From positions 6,208,633 to 6,272,632 of the forward strand of contig JASSKH010000014.1 in NCBI GenBank assembly GCA_031763025.1: a DNA stretch of 64,000 bases, given 5' to 3'. The notes under the pieces are model-generated. The model did no database searches. It worked only from the letters and a program-made list of their open reading frames with translations, and was not told where the DNA came from. Below are positions 54,801-64,000 of the stretch, piece after piece (position 1 is the first letter of the stretch; each line of letters begins with the position of its first letter). The DNA comes from Macrocystis pyrifera. Its lineage: Eukaryota; Sar; Phaeophyceae; Laminariales; Laminariaceae. The position numbers and the translations under genes are program-made.

Positions 54801-55059
54801 CTAATAATAGATAGGTCGAGTCGTCGCGGACAGCTACCAGCTACCAGAGTACGTATTTATTAACTTAAATAAGCTCGATATTCTTGATTTATCATACATA
54901 CGCATGCAAACGATTTATACGTATGATACGGATGCTCTGAATATGATGGCACTGCTGTACTGCAACATTATACAGAGTACACTACGAGTGAAAAAATATT
55001 AATAATAACCTATCATGTACACGACGACAAACAGCCACGGAGGAACAGCTTGGCTGGGC
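54801..55059. other. Intergenic, A/T-rich
   Basis: Nothing recognised. Confidence 0.35.
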
Positions 55060-56110
55060 GATTGTAAAGTCTTTCGGCTGCCTCTGCTGTGCGCGATGGG
55101 ACAAAAGCGGGGAAGAGGCACCGGGCGGTCCTTGAAGCAGCCGAACGGTTCGTGGTGAGGTAGCACGAGGATGAGTCACGGCTGAGTAGGCAGCGCCGCG
55201 CTTCCGGCGTAGATGGTGCCTAGGGGAATGGGGGGAGGAGGGGCAACAGGTGGGGTTGAAGGAAACCCGACCAAGGGAATGGGGGCAGGAGGGGCAACGG
55301 GAGGAGGAACCGCGGTGGACGAAAGTAACAAGGAGACGGCAGACGGGGCAGCAAGGTATCAGCTCGCCTATTAAATTGGAAGTGTAGAGCATGTCTATTA
55401 TTATTATTGTGGTTGCTAGTCATCCTCCTCCCTTCTTGTCTTTATGGCAGAAGGAGTCTTGTGGCGAGGTTGGATGACGAGGCTGCTCCGCTTGTTTCGT
55501 ATTTAGTGTCTGACGCATCCGAAAGAAGCAAGACAGAGTCGGCAGACAGAGAGTAGCAAGGTACCAGACCGACTAACCTGGCTATATATATGCTAGGAGT
55601 ACCCGTATACCACAAAGTTCTACGGCTACCTGGAGGGTGCTGATTTGTTGTGCTTCGATCTGCCTGTTATTTCCCTTCGTTCTTGGTCTTGCTGCGTTAG
55701 TTTGTATATATAGGTTTTTGTCTTTGCCGTAGGTCCTATTTACTACGTATGGTTCCCCGTAATATACAGCAGTATCATAGTGTCTGCCACATATCCCCTG
55801 CGACGGGGACACGACAGCTTTTTCTTTTTCTTTTTCTTTTTTGTCTTCTTTTTTTGTTGCCTACATGGTACGTTGTCTTTCGTTTTTTTCTCTCTTCCAT
55901 AGAATGTGTCTGTCGTGCTTGTCGTATCCAGTATGATGTGGCGTTACTTTTCTACTCTGCACACTACTGCTGGATAACAATGCACTACGAATATCTATGG
56001 CGTAGTTTTATTACCGCAGAACTTTCATCTCCGCGTAGGATTGTGAAGGATCGGCGCGGACATAACACATGTTGGACACACACGATACTAATTTATCTCG
56101 TTTTCAATGT
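55060..56110 (+). mobile_element. LINE B: 3'-end copy
   Basis: The same family as LINE A, starting in the C-terminal domain (55095-55205, nearly matching CGGGGAAG...CGGTCCT-GAAGCAGCCGAACG of LINE A) and containing both 3' UTR motif copies. The reverse transcriptase is missing. Nested inside the 3' UTR is half of a 109-bp MITE (55701-55764). Confidence 0.8.
55701..55764. mobile_element. 109-bp MITE, half copy
   Basis: Matches the right half of the 109-bp family (TATATAGGTTTTTGTCTTTG, CCGTAGGTCCTATTTACTA, ending CCCCGTAATA). The left half is absent. Confidence 0.7.
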
Positions 56111-56139
56111 TAAGAGAGAGCAGTTTTATTATATTTTTT

Positions 56140-56250
56140 TTTATAAATTTTGAAATACGTCAGCTGTGAGTTCGACTGATTAAATAGTTGATACTCAACT
56201 TTGCAAGCTGCGTAATAATATCAATACGCGTAGTTGATACTGAAATGTAC
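56140..56250 (+). repeat. Foldback family FB, end copy
   Basis: TTTATAAATTTTGAAATACG, CAGCTGTGAGTTCGACTGAT, TAAATAGTTGATACTCAACT, TTGCAAGCTGCGTAATA: one arm of the family described at 61.5-63.1 kb. Confidence 0.8.
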
Positions 56251-57480
56251 GTTTGAATGTACGTTCCTGGTACGTATGATATAACATCGTACTTACTTCG
56301 TACTTATGACAGATATTATTGGTGTATCATAAAAAAAAATGTATTTTTTGTTCGAGTGTCACTGCACGGACTCCTCCTTCATTCGTGGTCAATCATGCAT
56401 ATTAGTGGCATGCCAGCATCACAGCATGTCACAGCGCTGATGGATGGTATTCATAGCATGGGAAGCTTGATGGCATGGCAGAACCCCAGCCACCAGCAAC
56501 AGGGCCACAGCGAAGAGCGAAGGCCCGACGCTGCTACCTATCAAAACCGACACCACAAATGGTTGAGAGTTCAGAACCGCCAAGTTCTTCCAGCGCGTCA
56601 CTGAGCACAACAAAGAGCACAGAGAGCACAGCAGGCTGCAGCGTTCTACAACACACAGCAGAGAGAGAGAGAGAGGGGCGCACCTCGTCGGCGTTCCCAG
56701 GTGTGAGGTGAAGGGAGGAGAAAGGAAGAGTGAAGCGGCCCTAAAAAAAAGGAGAGGATCTTCAACCACAGAAAAGTGAGGTACAGCGGTACAGCAGTAC
56801 TGCCGATAATATTATACCGTATACTCGTGTTAACAACAGCAGTACGAGCTTCCTCGATACTCTCGGTCGGGGGGAGGGGTGCATACACCATACCCGACCG
56901 GGTGTCTCCGCGGGGGCAGGTGAGATGGAAATGTGAAATAGAAATATACCAGGTATCGTCAGGTATGGAATAGAGCAGTATAATAGTCGTCTGCTGTACC
57001 CTTCCTTTTACATAGACCAGGCACGTACGAGCATAAATGTATACCAGGTATATGTTCTATTCATGAAGTCGAGACGTCATGTGTGCGCTGCTATCTCTGT
57101 CTCCCACAATTTCCAGGTATGTATGCCACGTGGTGTGCGGCCACAGAGCCTGTGTATTTCTCAGTCTCGACTAATTATTCAATGCTGCTACTGCTGCTAC
57201 TACTGTTGTTGTTGTAGCATCAAAGATCAGGGTGGCGGACACTGGATCTATTGGATGTCGATGTATCTCTCGAGGATGAAGAATCAGCGCGGACACTGCC
57301 TGTGGGTGTCCTATCCTCGCACATAACTACTGTCGAGGGGGGGATATGAAATTTGTACAAAGAACAATAGCTCACACACCACAACAGAAGCAGTACGTAC
57401 TACACAGAGAAGCAAGCGGGGGGCAATATAGAACGGCTGACGGCAGGCATGTCGCGAAAAATGACAATAATGTACATGGC
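56251..57480. other. Intergenic, TACCAGGTA-rich
   Basis: TACCAGGTA at 56947 and 57042, with more at 57616 just beyond. 56640-56690 has GAGA simple sequence. No supported gene. Confidence 0.4.
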
Positions 57481-57590
57481 CCTGTTTTTTATTATTTTTT
57501 TGGCAAGAAGCTTGTGTGAGAACAACAACATATTTTTTATTATTTTTTTGGCAAGAAGCTTGTGTGAGAACAACAACAACAACAGCAACA
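57481..57590 (+). repeat. Tandem duplication, about 53-bp unit
   Basis: TTTTTTATTATTTTTTTGGC AAGAAGCTTGTGTGAGAACA is present twice in succession, followed by (AAC)n. Essentially identical units, so recent. Confidence 0.9.
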
Positions 57591-57662
57591 ACACCTGCCG
57601 GGTATTTTTTTACTATACCAGGTATTGTAGACCACCACCGTGTATATACTGGTACCCTTCAA

Positions 57663-57898
57663 GTATAGCACGCAACACGCGTAATAGAACTCATCATCCA
57701 CGCCCTCTGGGATGAGCTTCAGGGACGATTTCGTGGACAACAGAGGCGACTTTGGAAAGATCCCGTCCGGACTCACGCATAGCAGATAGATGCGTCGCTC
57801 GCCGTTTTTGAATCCTCTCCATATATTGTCTAAAAACTGAGCGTCGAAATTCGCCCAAGGAGTGTGTGTGTTTCCGTACCTGTGGTACGTGTTCACAG
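57663..57898 (-). CDS. Possible exon abutting a MITE, unknown protein
   Basis: The reverse strand reads TVNTYHRYGNTHTPWANFDA, QFLDNIWRGFKNGERRIYLL, CVSPDGIFPKSPLLSTKSSL, KLIPEGVDDEF: balanced composition with no stops. At its 5' side it is cut exactly by the 109-bp MITE (57899-58007). Another reverse frame is also open over part of it, so the choice is uncertain. No family is recognised. Confidence 0.3.
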
Positions 57899-58007
57899 TA
57901 TTACGGGGGGGCATAGTAAATAGGACCACATATTGTTAGTGAAAATAGGGAAATTTATAGGTTTTTGTGGGCACCGTAAGTCCTATTTACTATGGTCCCC
58001 TGTAATA
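57899..58007. mobile_element. 109-bp MITE, copy 3
   Basis: Starts TATTACGGGGGGGCATAGTA and ends ACTATGGTCCCCTGTAATA. Same length and core (TTTATAGGTTTTTGTG-GCACCG) as the other copies, with TA at both borders. Confidence 0.9.
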
Positions 58008-59559
58008 GTAGTATTAATAGTATACCCTTTCTGTACCATTACTAGTCAGCACTGCAGTGAGCAGTAGGATGCCTTCGCAGGAAGAAGGCACAGGCATAGG
58101 TGCGTAGGTAGGGCAAGCACGAAAATTCCTCGGGCATTGAGAAGGCAACCCTATACAGCGGCCCAAACGCATCCTCCTGCTGTACTCCTGTTGTGACACT
58201 GCTCTATGTCCGTCCCTAACATTTACGGAGTGCTTGCGGTCAAAAATAATACTGGTATAAAAAATACGTACAGCGTGGTCGTGCGGACTGAATGAAGGCG
58301 AAGACAGGCTGGAGAAAGAACAATTTACAGGAGCCCGCGCATTATTACGTACGTACTATTAATAAAAAAAAAAGCATACCTGGTAATACTTTGTTTCGTT
58401 TGTTTGTTTTTTTTTTCCTCCGGCGGATTGGTAAAAATAAAGCTCAACCCCTTTAGAACCGAAGTCCCGTTTTTGGGGACAAACCACTCTAATTCCAAGT
58501 ATACTGTCCTCAAAACGGAACTGGGGTTCTAAACCACACTTCCACGTTCACATCCGTGTCGTGTGTCAATTTAACCCATACAATATAATAGCAGCCGTTG
58601 CAACATCAAAACAGGCTGCTGTTATACGGCTGGACTTTGGGCACGTTGACCCGACCTGACCCCCGAGAGGAGCAGGAGCGGTGGAGACAGCCACCCGGGA
58701 GAGTCAATCTCTTCCGGGTAGTGTGGGACTTGCGCGAGCTCACCCACTAACAAAAACCGAAGCTATGGAAGCTATGACGCCTTCCCGCTGGACATGGTCC
58801 AGATACGGTCCCACCCTACCCGTTGGAGCGTTGGTCCTCAGTATATTGGCTCGCGTGTTGTCATGGTCGACAGGTGCTGTGTAATCTTTATGCATATATA
58901 CATACATACTGTTTACAACAGAGTATTATTGCACTGGTGTTTATTGGACTCTTCGCGTAGAGCGGTTTACATGCACGAGTTTACGTATGGCGGGAATACC
59001 AAGTATACGCACTTTTATCATCATACACAGGACGCTTATTTCTTATTTCGGGTCATGGATCTCGGGGGTGTGATGCTGTTAATAATAGCAGATAGGTGTG
59101 TGTGGTGGTGCGGTTGAGGAGAACGAACGGTTTTGATGTTTGATATGGAAGGTAACAACGAAACAACAACACAGCGGGGCTGCCGGTGACATATCGTACG
59201 GTGTACGGTACAACATAGTATTTCTTTTTGTTTACCAGGTACGTACAGGAGAAAAACTAGTAATAGCCATAAAATATGCGCGTAGATACCATGCAGGAGT
59301 AATCGCGTTTTTTAGGCTACGGATAATAAATTGCGTATATATATCATGCTATTGTTTCTTACAGTACGTTAACTCGTATCCAAAACATTGGGTCCGTGGT
59401 GCACATGGCAGGCTCCAAAAACTTGAACGGAAGAGTACCTCCGAGTGCAAAATTAGTCGAAAATCAAACAATACTAACCGCATCATAGCTGGGAGTGAGG
59501 AATGATTTACACCTCACCAAATTGGGAAGAGGTATTTTCCTCGCGCGAGTTACAACCTA
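58008..59559. other. Intergenic, nothing assigned
   Basis: TACCTGGTA at 58377 and 59233. Open frames are short and unsupported. Confidence 0.4.
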
Positions 59560-60570
59560 TAATCCAACGGAGCGGCATACGATGCGAAAAACGAAACGAA
59601 ACGAAATGAGAAGTCAAGCGAAATGAAATGAAATGACACATCAAATCAAAGCTAATGGGTACAGCTCAAATATCAAGCAGCAAGGGAAAAAGAGCTACGC
59701 ACCCGTACAAACAAAACGCACGCCAGGGAGGCGAAAGCGAAGCGAAAGAACTACAGCAGCAAACAAATACACAGAACAGGACAGAGAAATATAGAGGGCC
59801 CAAAAATAAAAGAAGAGAAAAGAGCCAAGAAGAAAAAGAAACGGAAAAGCGAAAACCGAAAACCACCGGAGGCAGGGAGGGAATCCGGTCGACCCTACCC
59901 TACACGGTGGGTACTCATGGTGGGAAGCACGCACGCACGTGACGATGAAGCCCATGCCCAGTTAAGAAGACTTTGGGCAGAACGCCCCCCCTCCCCCCCC
60001 CCCGCCCCCGCCCCCGCCCCCCGCCCCCCCCCCCCCCCCGCCCCCCCCCCGCCCCCCGCCCTCCCTGGGTGCATTAGTGTCAACGGCCCCGTGTCGCTGT
60101 TGCAGCCGTCGGGTATCGATCTTCTGGAGCGCTCTTCTCCGCAGGATGTCATTTCTGCATGTTAGCCTCGGCCCCGTCTTCGACCCCTCGAAACTCTTTG
60201 CCGGCCTTCTGTGCTGTCTCGCGCCATCCTTCGGACTTGATGACGAACTTCTCGAGGTCCTCCTCGAAGCGCCCCAGCTAATCCCGCCTCGTCTGTCCAA
60301 ACGAGTAGCCTTTACCCCCGACCATCTCCCCAAATGTCACCCTCCTCGGCAGGCGCTCCTCTCCCATGCGCGCCACGAAACCCGCAAACTTTATCCTTTG
60401 TCTGCGCACCGTCGCCTCAATGCGATCGAGGTTTGCCTTATCAAGTGCGCGGGCGTGGGATACAGTATGGTCTCCGCGCATCCTCTTGAGCCAGCTGAGG
60501 CATCGAAGGAGCATCAAGTGGTGCACCCGCCAAAGCCTGTCGTGGTCGGCCGGTTTCGGGCACCACGTGG
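59560..60570 (-). mobile_element. LINE C: 3' part, reverse orientation
   Basis: The reverse strand from 60560 reads LRCLSWLKRMRGDHTVSHAR, ALDKANLDRIEATVRRQRIK, FAGFVARMGEERLPRRVTFG, EMVGGKGYSFGQTRRD. After a frame change it reads GRFEEDLEKFVIKSEGW-type text to about 60130. This is the LINE A C-terminal domain in better reading order. 59985-60062 is a C-rich run inside its 3' region (G-rich on the coding strand), and the T-rich 3' UTR continues to about 59560. Confidence 0.75.
59985..60062. repeat. C-rich homopolymer block
   Basis: Nearly continuous C with single G interruptions. It generates Pro-rich and Gly-rich frames that are not genes. Strong quadruplex potential on the reverse strand. 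Confidence 0.9.
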
Positions 60571-60584
60571 TGACGAGCGGAAGG

Positions 60585-61190
60585 AGAAGACGGACAGGGT
60601 AGCAAGGCACCAGGCCGACCACAGTAGTAAATGGAATGTTATGCTACTCCTCCGCCCGCAGGATCTTAACTAGAACATGTCTATGCTATACTCGTGCCGC
60701 CACCAGCTGCTGTGCAGCTGGTTCGAACGTGGTCTTCCTGCGTTTTCTTATTTTTGCGTTTGATCCTCCGTGACTTTCCTGTTTGTTTTGCCTTCCTTCC
60801 CTTCCTTCCTTCCTTCCTTCTTATCCTTCCTGATGACAGGAGTCTTGTGGCGTGGGTGAATGACAAGCCTGATTTACTTGCTTTGTGTTGTCTCACGAAT
60901 CCTCTCCGGACGGAGACGACAGACAGGGTAGCAAGGTACCAGACAGACTTGTAGGTAGAACCTGGCTATATGCTACCTGTACCACAAACTGCTGCGGCTG
61001 CCTGGAGTGTGATTTTTTATGTTGAGCTCCAGTTGTGGTGTTATTTTCCTAGATTATAATCTCCGATAGGAATGACCCTCAGATGTAGTGGTATTGTTTC
61101 TTCAGCTCGTTCTTATACAGTGTCTGCCACATCCCCTGCGGGGGGGGTACGTTTGTTTTCTTCTTTTTTCTCTTTCGATTTGTTTTTTTT
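60585..61190 (+). mobile_element. LINE D: 3' UTR copy, head-to-head with LINE C
   Basis: Begins with the 3' UTR motif GACAGGGTAGCAAGG (about 60594), repeats it at 60919, and ends with the CCACATCCCCTGCGGGGGGG block shared with LINE A (about 6728). No coding part. It starts within about 20 bp of the point where LINE C begins in the other direction. Confidence 0.75.
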
Positions 61191-61827
61191 CGTTTTAATG
61201 TGACAAGAAGAACGCACACAGACAGCACAGTATCGACTCGATTTTCTTAGCTTTCAGCATGCACACCTTCAGTCGCAAGCGCCCACCCCGGCGGCAACAC
61301 ATTTGTATCTCATACCGCCCGAAGCGTGCCCATCCCCTCACGTCCGATGGCATGTCGAAACCTGTACAGTCGGGTAGCCAGCGGGGCGGTTGAAGCATTT
61401 TACCTCGATATGTATTAAGGTTCCGGTTTGCGCTGACAACCCCGCGCCCAAGTACACAAGCTCGGCTGTTTGTTTTTTTTTTTTTATAAATTTTGAAATA
61501 CGTCACCTGTTACATAGTTGATACTCAACTTTGCAAGCTGCGTTTTACGTCTCGTCTATATTTAGTTTTTACCGTTGTACACCTGGCCAGCTGCAGTGAC
61601 GCTGAACGACACCTTTATTATGGATAGCTACCATGCTACCCAGCAGTAGCCAGTAGCCTATATCGAGTCGCTGATCGGTAACATAAATGAGCCGTCTGTA
61701 GCAAGTAGACCACAGCAGCACAACGGGGTGCTATGGCGAAGAACACACACAGCAGAGCGGTGTGTTATATGCCGATTGAGTAGATATGCGGCATGATCAA
61801 ATGCCGCTTGGGTAGGTTCAGATTAGT
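61191..61827. other. Intergenic with FB arm
   Basis: 61480-61560 is an FB arm (TTTATAAATTTTGAAATACG, GATACTCAACTTTGCAAGCT, ACGTCTCGTCTATATTTAG). A reverse frame at 61200-61441 is open but unsupported. Confidence 0.5.
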
Positions 61828-62290
61828 TAAAATTGTCCTGTTGACCCGGGCAGCATCCAGGGGAGCCGCTGGCCTATAACTTTGACAAGGAATCACATAT
61901 AGAATACGCGCGTTCGGTTTATCACAATAATTGTAAAATTAGGTAAAAATGGAATATAGACGAGGCGTATTACGCAGCTTGCAAAGTTGAGTATCAAGTA
62001 TTTAATCAGTCGAACTCACAGCTGACGTATTTCAAAAATTATAAAAAAAACACCTATATCTTTGACAAGGAATCACATATAGAATACGCGCGCTCGGTTT
62101 ATCACAATATATATATATATTTTTTATAAATTTTGAAATACGTCAGCTGTGAGTCCGACTGATTAAATAGTTGATAAATTAGGTAAAAATGGAATATAGA
62201 CGAGGCGTATTACGCAGCTTGCAAAGTTGAGTATCAACTATTTAATCAGTCGAACTCACAGCTGACGTATTTCAAAAATTATAAAAACAA
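61828..62290. repeat. Foldback family FB, two successive copies
   Basis: 61828-62050 and 62055-62290. The second is a foldback: the left arm TTATAAATTTTGAAATACGT through TTAAATAGTTGATA and the right arm, its reverse complement, enclose AATTAGGTAAAAATGGAATA and GACGAGGCGTATTACGCAGC. The flanking phrase CTTTGACAAGGAATCACATA is repeated in front of each copy. Confidence 0.8.
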
Positions 62291-62588
62291 AACTTGCCTC
62301 AGTAATAACACGAGAATTCAATATGAACATCCTTGTACATACATTCCCATTTCGCTCAGAGCCGAAAGTAAAATACTCGTAGATACACACATATGTCTGA
62401 ACCAAAATAATTTCTTGCTGAAAAAGTAGGTAAACCTCTGAACTATATATAACTTCTTGCTAAAATTATTCAAATAAGATCCCGCCAGTTGGCGTAGATC
62501 TTTGACATATCTTGACACATACATACATATCTCGTATACACTACTTTCGAATCCACACAAAAAGCCATATAAAATAATATCTAGACAT
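62291..62588. other. Spacer between FB copies
   Basis: Unique A/T-rich sequence. Nothing recognised. Confidence 0.4.
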
Positions 62589-62760
62589 TAAAACAACAGA
62601 AGTAGCAAAAACAGCAGCAGCGAGAACAGCAACATCATTCACACTTAGAACCATACTACTAAAACAACAGAAGTAACAAAAACAGCAGTAGCAAGAACAG
62701 CAGCAGCTCATCTCCGAAAGCATTATTCACACTTAGAACCAAATCAACAACATTCAATCA
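62589..62760 (+). repeat. Direct duplication with CAG-rich blocks
   Basis: AAAACAACAGAAGTA-CAAAAACAGCAG is present twice (about 62590 and 62661), each followed by ATTCACACTTAGAACCA. Confidence 0.8.
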
Positions 62761-62867
62761 ATCTACGTATAAATATTTGTGAAATGCAAAGGTTTCAACA
62801 TGTTGCAACATCATATCAATATCCCTTGTTCGGGTTATATAGTATCAGTGCGCAGAATGATTAGTTA

Positions 62868-63110
62868 AAATTGTCCTGTTGACCCGGGCAGCATCCAGGG
62901 GAGCCGCTGGCCTACATCTTTGACAAGGAATCACATATAGAATAGGCGCGCTCGGTTTATCACAATAATTTTATAAATTTTGAAATGCATTGTAAAATTA
63001 GGTAAAAATGGAATATCGACGAGGCGTATTACGCAGCTTGCAAAGTTGAGTATCAACTATTTAATCAGTCGAACTCACAGCTGACGTATTTCAAAATTTA
63101 TAAAAAACCA
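62868..63110. repeat. Foldback family FB, third internal copy
   Basis: Direct repeat of 61828-62050, including the flank TTAAAATTGTCCTGTTGACC and GCAGCATCCAGGGGAGCCGC. Its left arm is reduced to TTTTATAAATTTTGAAATGC. Confidence 0.8.
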
Positions 63111-63359
63111 AAACTCAGGAGAACCCCAGATGATCGAACTGATGTTCAATCCCCGGGGTCCTCGTGTTTGCTTTTATGTCTACAGGTTGATGTAGGGCAT
63201 TCGTGTTTTGTTTTTGCTTTGGTTGAGCTGAAACAAGCGAGACTGCACCGCGCACTCTGTCACTCTACTTCTCTCCCTTTCTCTTCTTCCATCCTGTCCT
63301 GGTGGACAAGACCCATAATGATACAACAGGCCTGAGACCCTTTCTTTTGTAATATGCTA
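63111..63359. other. Intergenic, nothing assigned
   Basis: No supported gene. Confidence 0.35.
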
Positions 63360-63830
63360 ATCTGGGCTTGATGAGCGTATTACACGCAGCAAACAGCTGG
63401 CAAAACTCAGCTGATGGTGGTTACCTCCACCGCGGGCTGCCTGACATAACTCAGGAGCCACGCACCACACGCCCAATGCAGAGTTCCTGTTAAGAACCTT
63501 CTCCCCATCTTTCGTTTGCAGGCACATAATCTCCGCCTTGATCCCCGAGAATAGGTGAGCCCGGAGGACGCACACGCAGGCACGGTCACCGTCGCCATCC
63601 TCTCCAGACCTCTTGGTGATCGAGAAACAACGACCGCATCGTCAGCGTACAGCATTCGCCACAACGCATGACCCTCCTCTTCCTTCCTCCGCCCGCCGGC
63701 TTTGCCAGCCCGTGCCGTCCCCGTCTTCTTCTCCCCCTTCTCCTTGCGTTGGAGTTGCACCATGTCTCTGATGGCTGCCTCGGAGACGAATCGTTTGTCG
63801 GCCACGCGCAGCACCGCTGTATTCGAAGTA
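63360..63830 (-). pseudogene. LINE E: reverse transcriptase fragment around YADD
   Basis: The reverse strand reads VADKRFVSEAAIRDMVQLQR, a Lys/Arg/Gly-rich insert, then ALWRMLYADDAVVVSRSPRG, LERMATVTV, corresponding to the motif C region of LINE A ([20 protein letters not shown]). After a frameshift near 63580 it continues VCVLRAHLFSGIKAEIMCLQ. Homology fades at about 63360 and the upstream half is cut by 63830. The catalytic YADD is retained. Confidence 0.8.
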
Positions 63831-64000
63831 ATACATACGTAACATAATAACATACATACATATCTGATAAAGGGAAATGATCAATGGCGTAGAGGCAAAA
63901 CACGCCCACGGCAGGCACTCCCACAAGCCCAAACCTGCCCCAAATGCTATTCCGACGCACTGAGAAGACGCCCGCAGCCCATATGCCGAACCCGCACACC
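63831..64000. other. Window edge, nothing assigned
   Basis: No recognisable continuation of LINE E was seen before the window ends. Confidence 0.35.

Noticed and set aside
59917..60333. Pro-rich (+) and Gly-rich (-) frames
   Set aside because: Caused by the C-rich block. The only real coding signal is the LINE C frame upstream on the reverse strand.
61828..63110. CRISPR array
   Set aside because: The repeats are long, few, A/T-rich foldback elements, not short regularly spaced units, and the genome is eukaryotic.

Overview
The window reads as repeat-dense intergenic DNA from a eukaryotic nuclear genome, not a prokaryotic or phage region. There are no operons, ribosome binding sites or long host genes. 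What can be recognised is two lineages of non-LTR (LINE) retrotransposon, one Ty1/copia retrotransposon, several small inverted-repeat elements, a tRNA-related SINE-like family, microsatellites, and a few short open segments bounded by good GT/AG splice signals. Telomere-type TTAGGG runs and intron-bearing exons fit a stramenopile alga, perhaps a brown alga. That assignment is inference; nothing here proves it.

Layout. 0-4.5 kb: a 31-34 bp GC-rich minisatellite, a tandem duplication, a roughly 2.1 kb segment bounded by 205-bp inverted repeats, and a 125-bp tandem pair. 4.5-7.0 kb: a decayed LINE (reverse transcriptase, C-terminal domain, 3' UTR). 7.4-13.9 kb: small inverted-repeat elements, a possible small spliced gene (8546-10033), a candidate terminal exon (11573-11959) and a scrap of a second LINE lineage. 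16.5-21.2 kb: two inverted-repeat elements carrying TTAGGG repeats flank a dimeric element whose halves differ in CTG number (15 versus 4). 21.2-45.2 kb: mostly anonymous, with short duplicated segments, 109-bp MITEs, a LINE 3' end at 30 kb and a 124-bp near-perfect palindrome with an 8-bp target duplication at 43.8 kb. 45.2-45.8 kb: a 558-bp GTAT array. 46.2-52.9 kb: the most informative object, a 6.7-kb insertion with 5-bp target duplication GACAC. It contains a copia element in permuted order (3' half, one LTR, 5' half), flanked by inverted copies of a small element with palindromic ends that carry tRNA-type A-box sequences. 55-64 kb: several more LINE pieces in both orientations and a family of foldback repeats.

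Because the window holds both occupied and empty versions of the same repeats, an insertion order can be read directly. Repeat Z (empty at about 1757) received the SINE-like element X (occupied at 17646-17954). Another copy of X (45960-53016) then received the 6.7-kb copia-containing composite, for which the X copy at 17.6 kb is the empty site. No host gene could be given a function.
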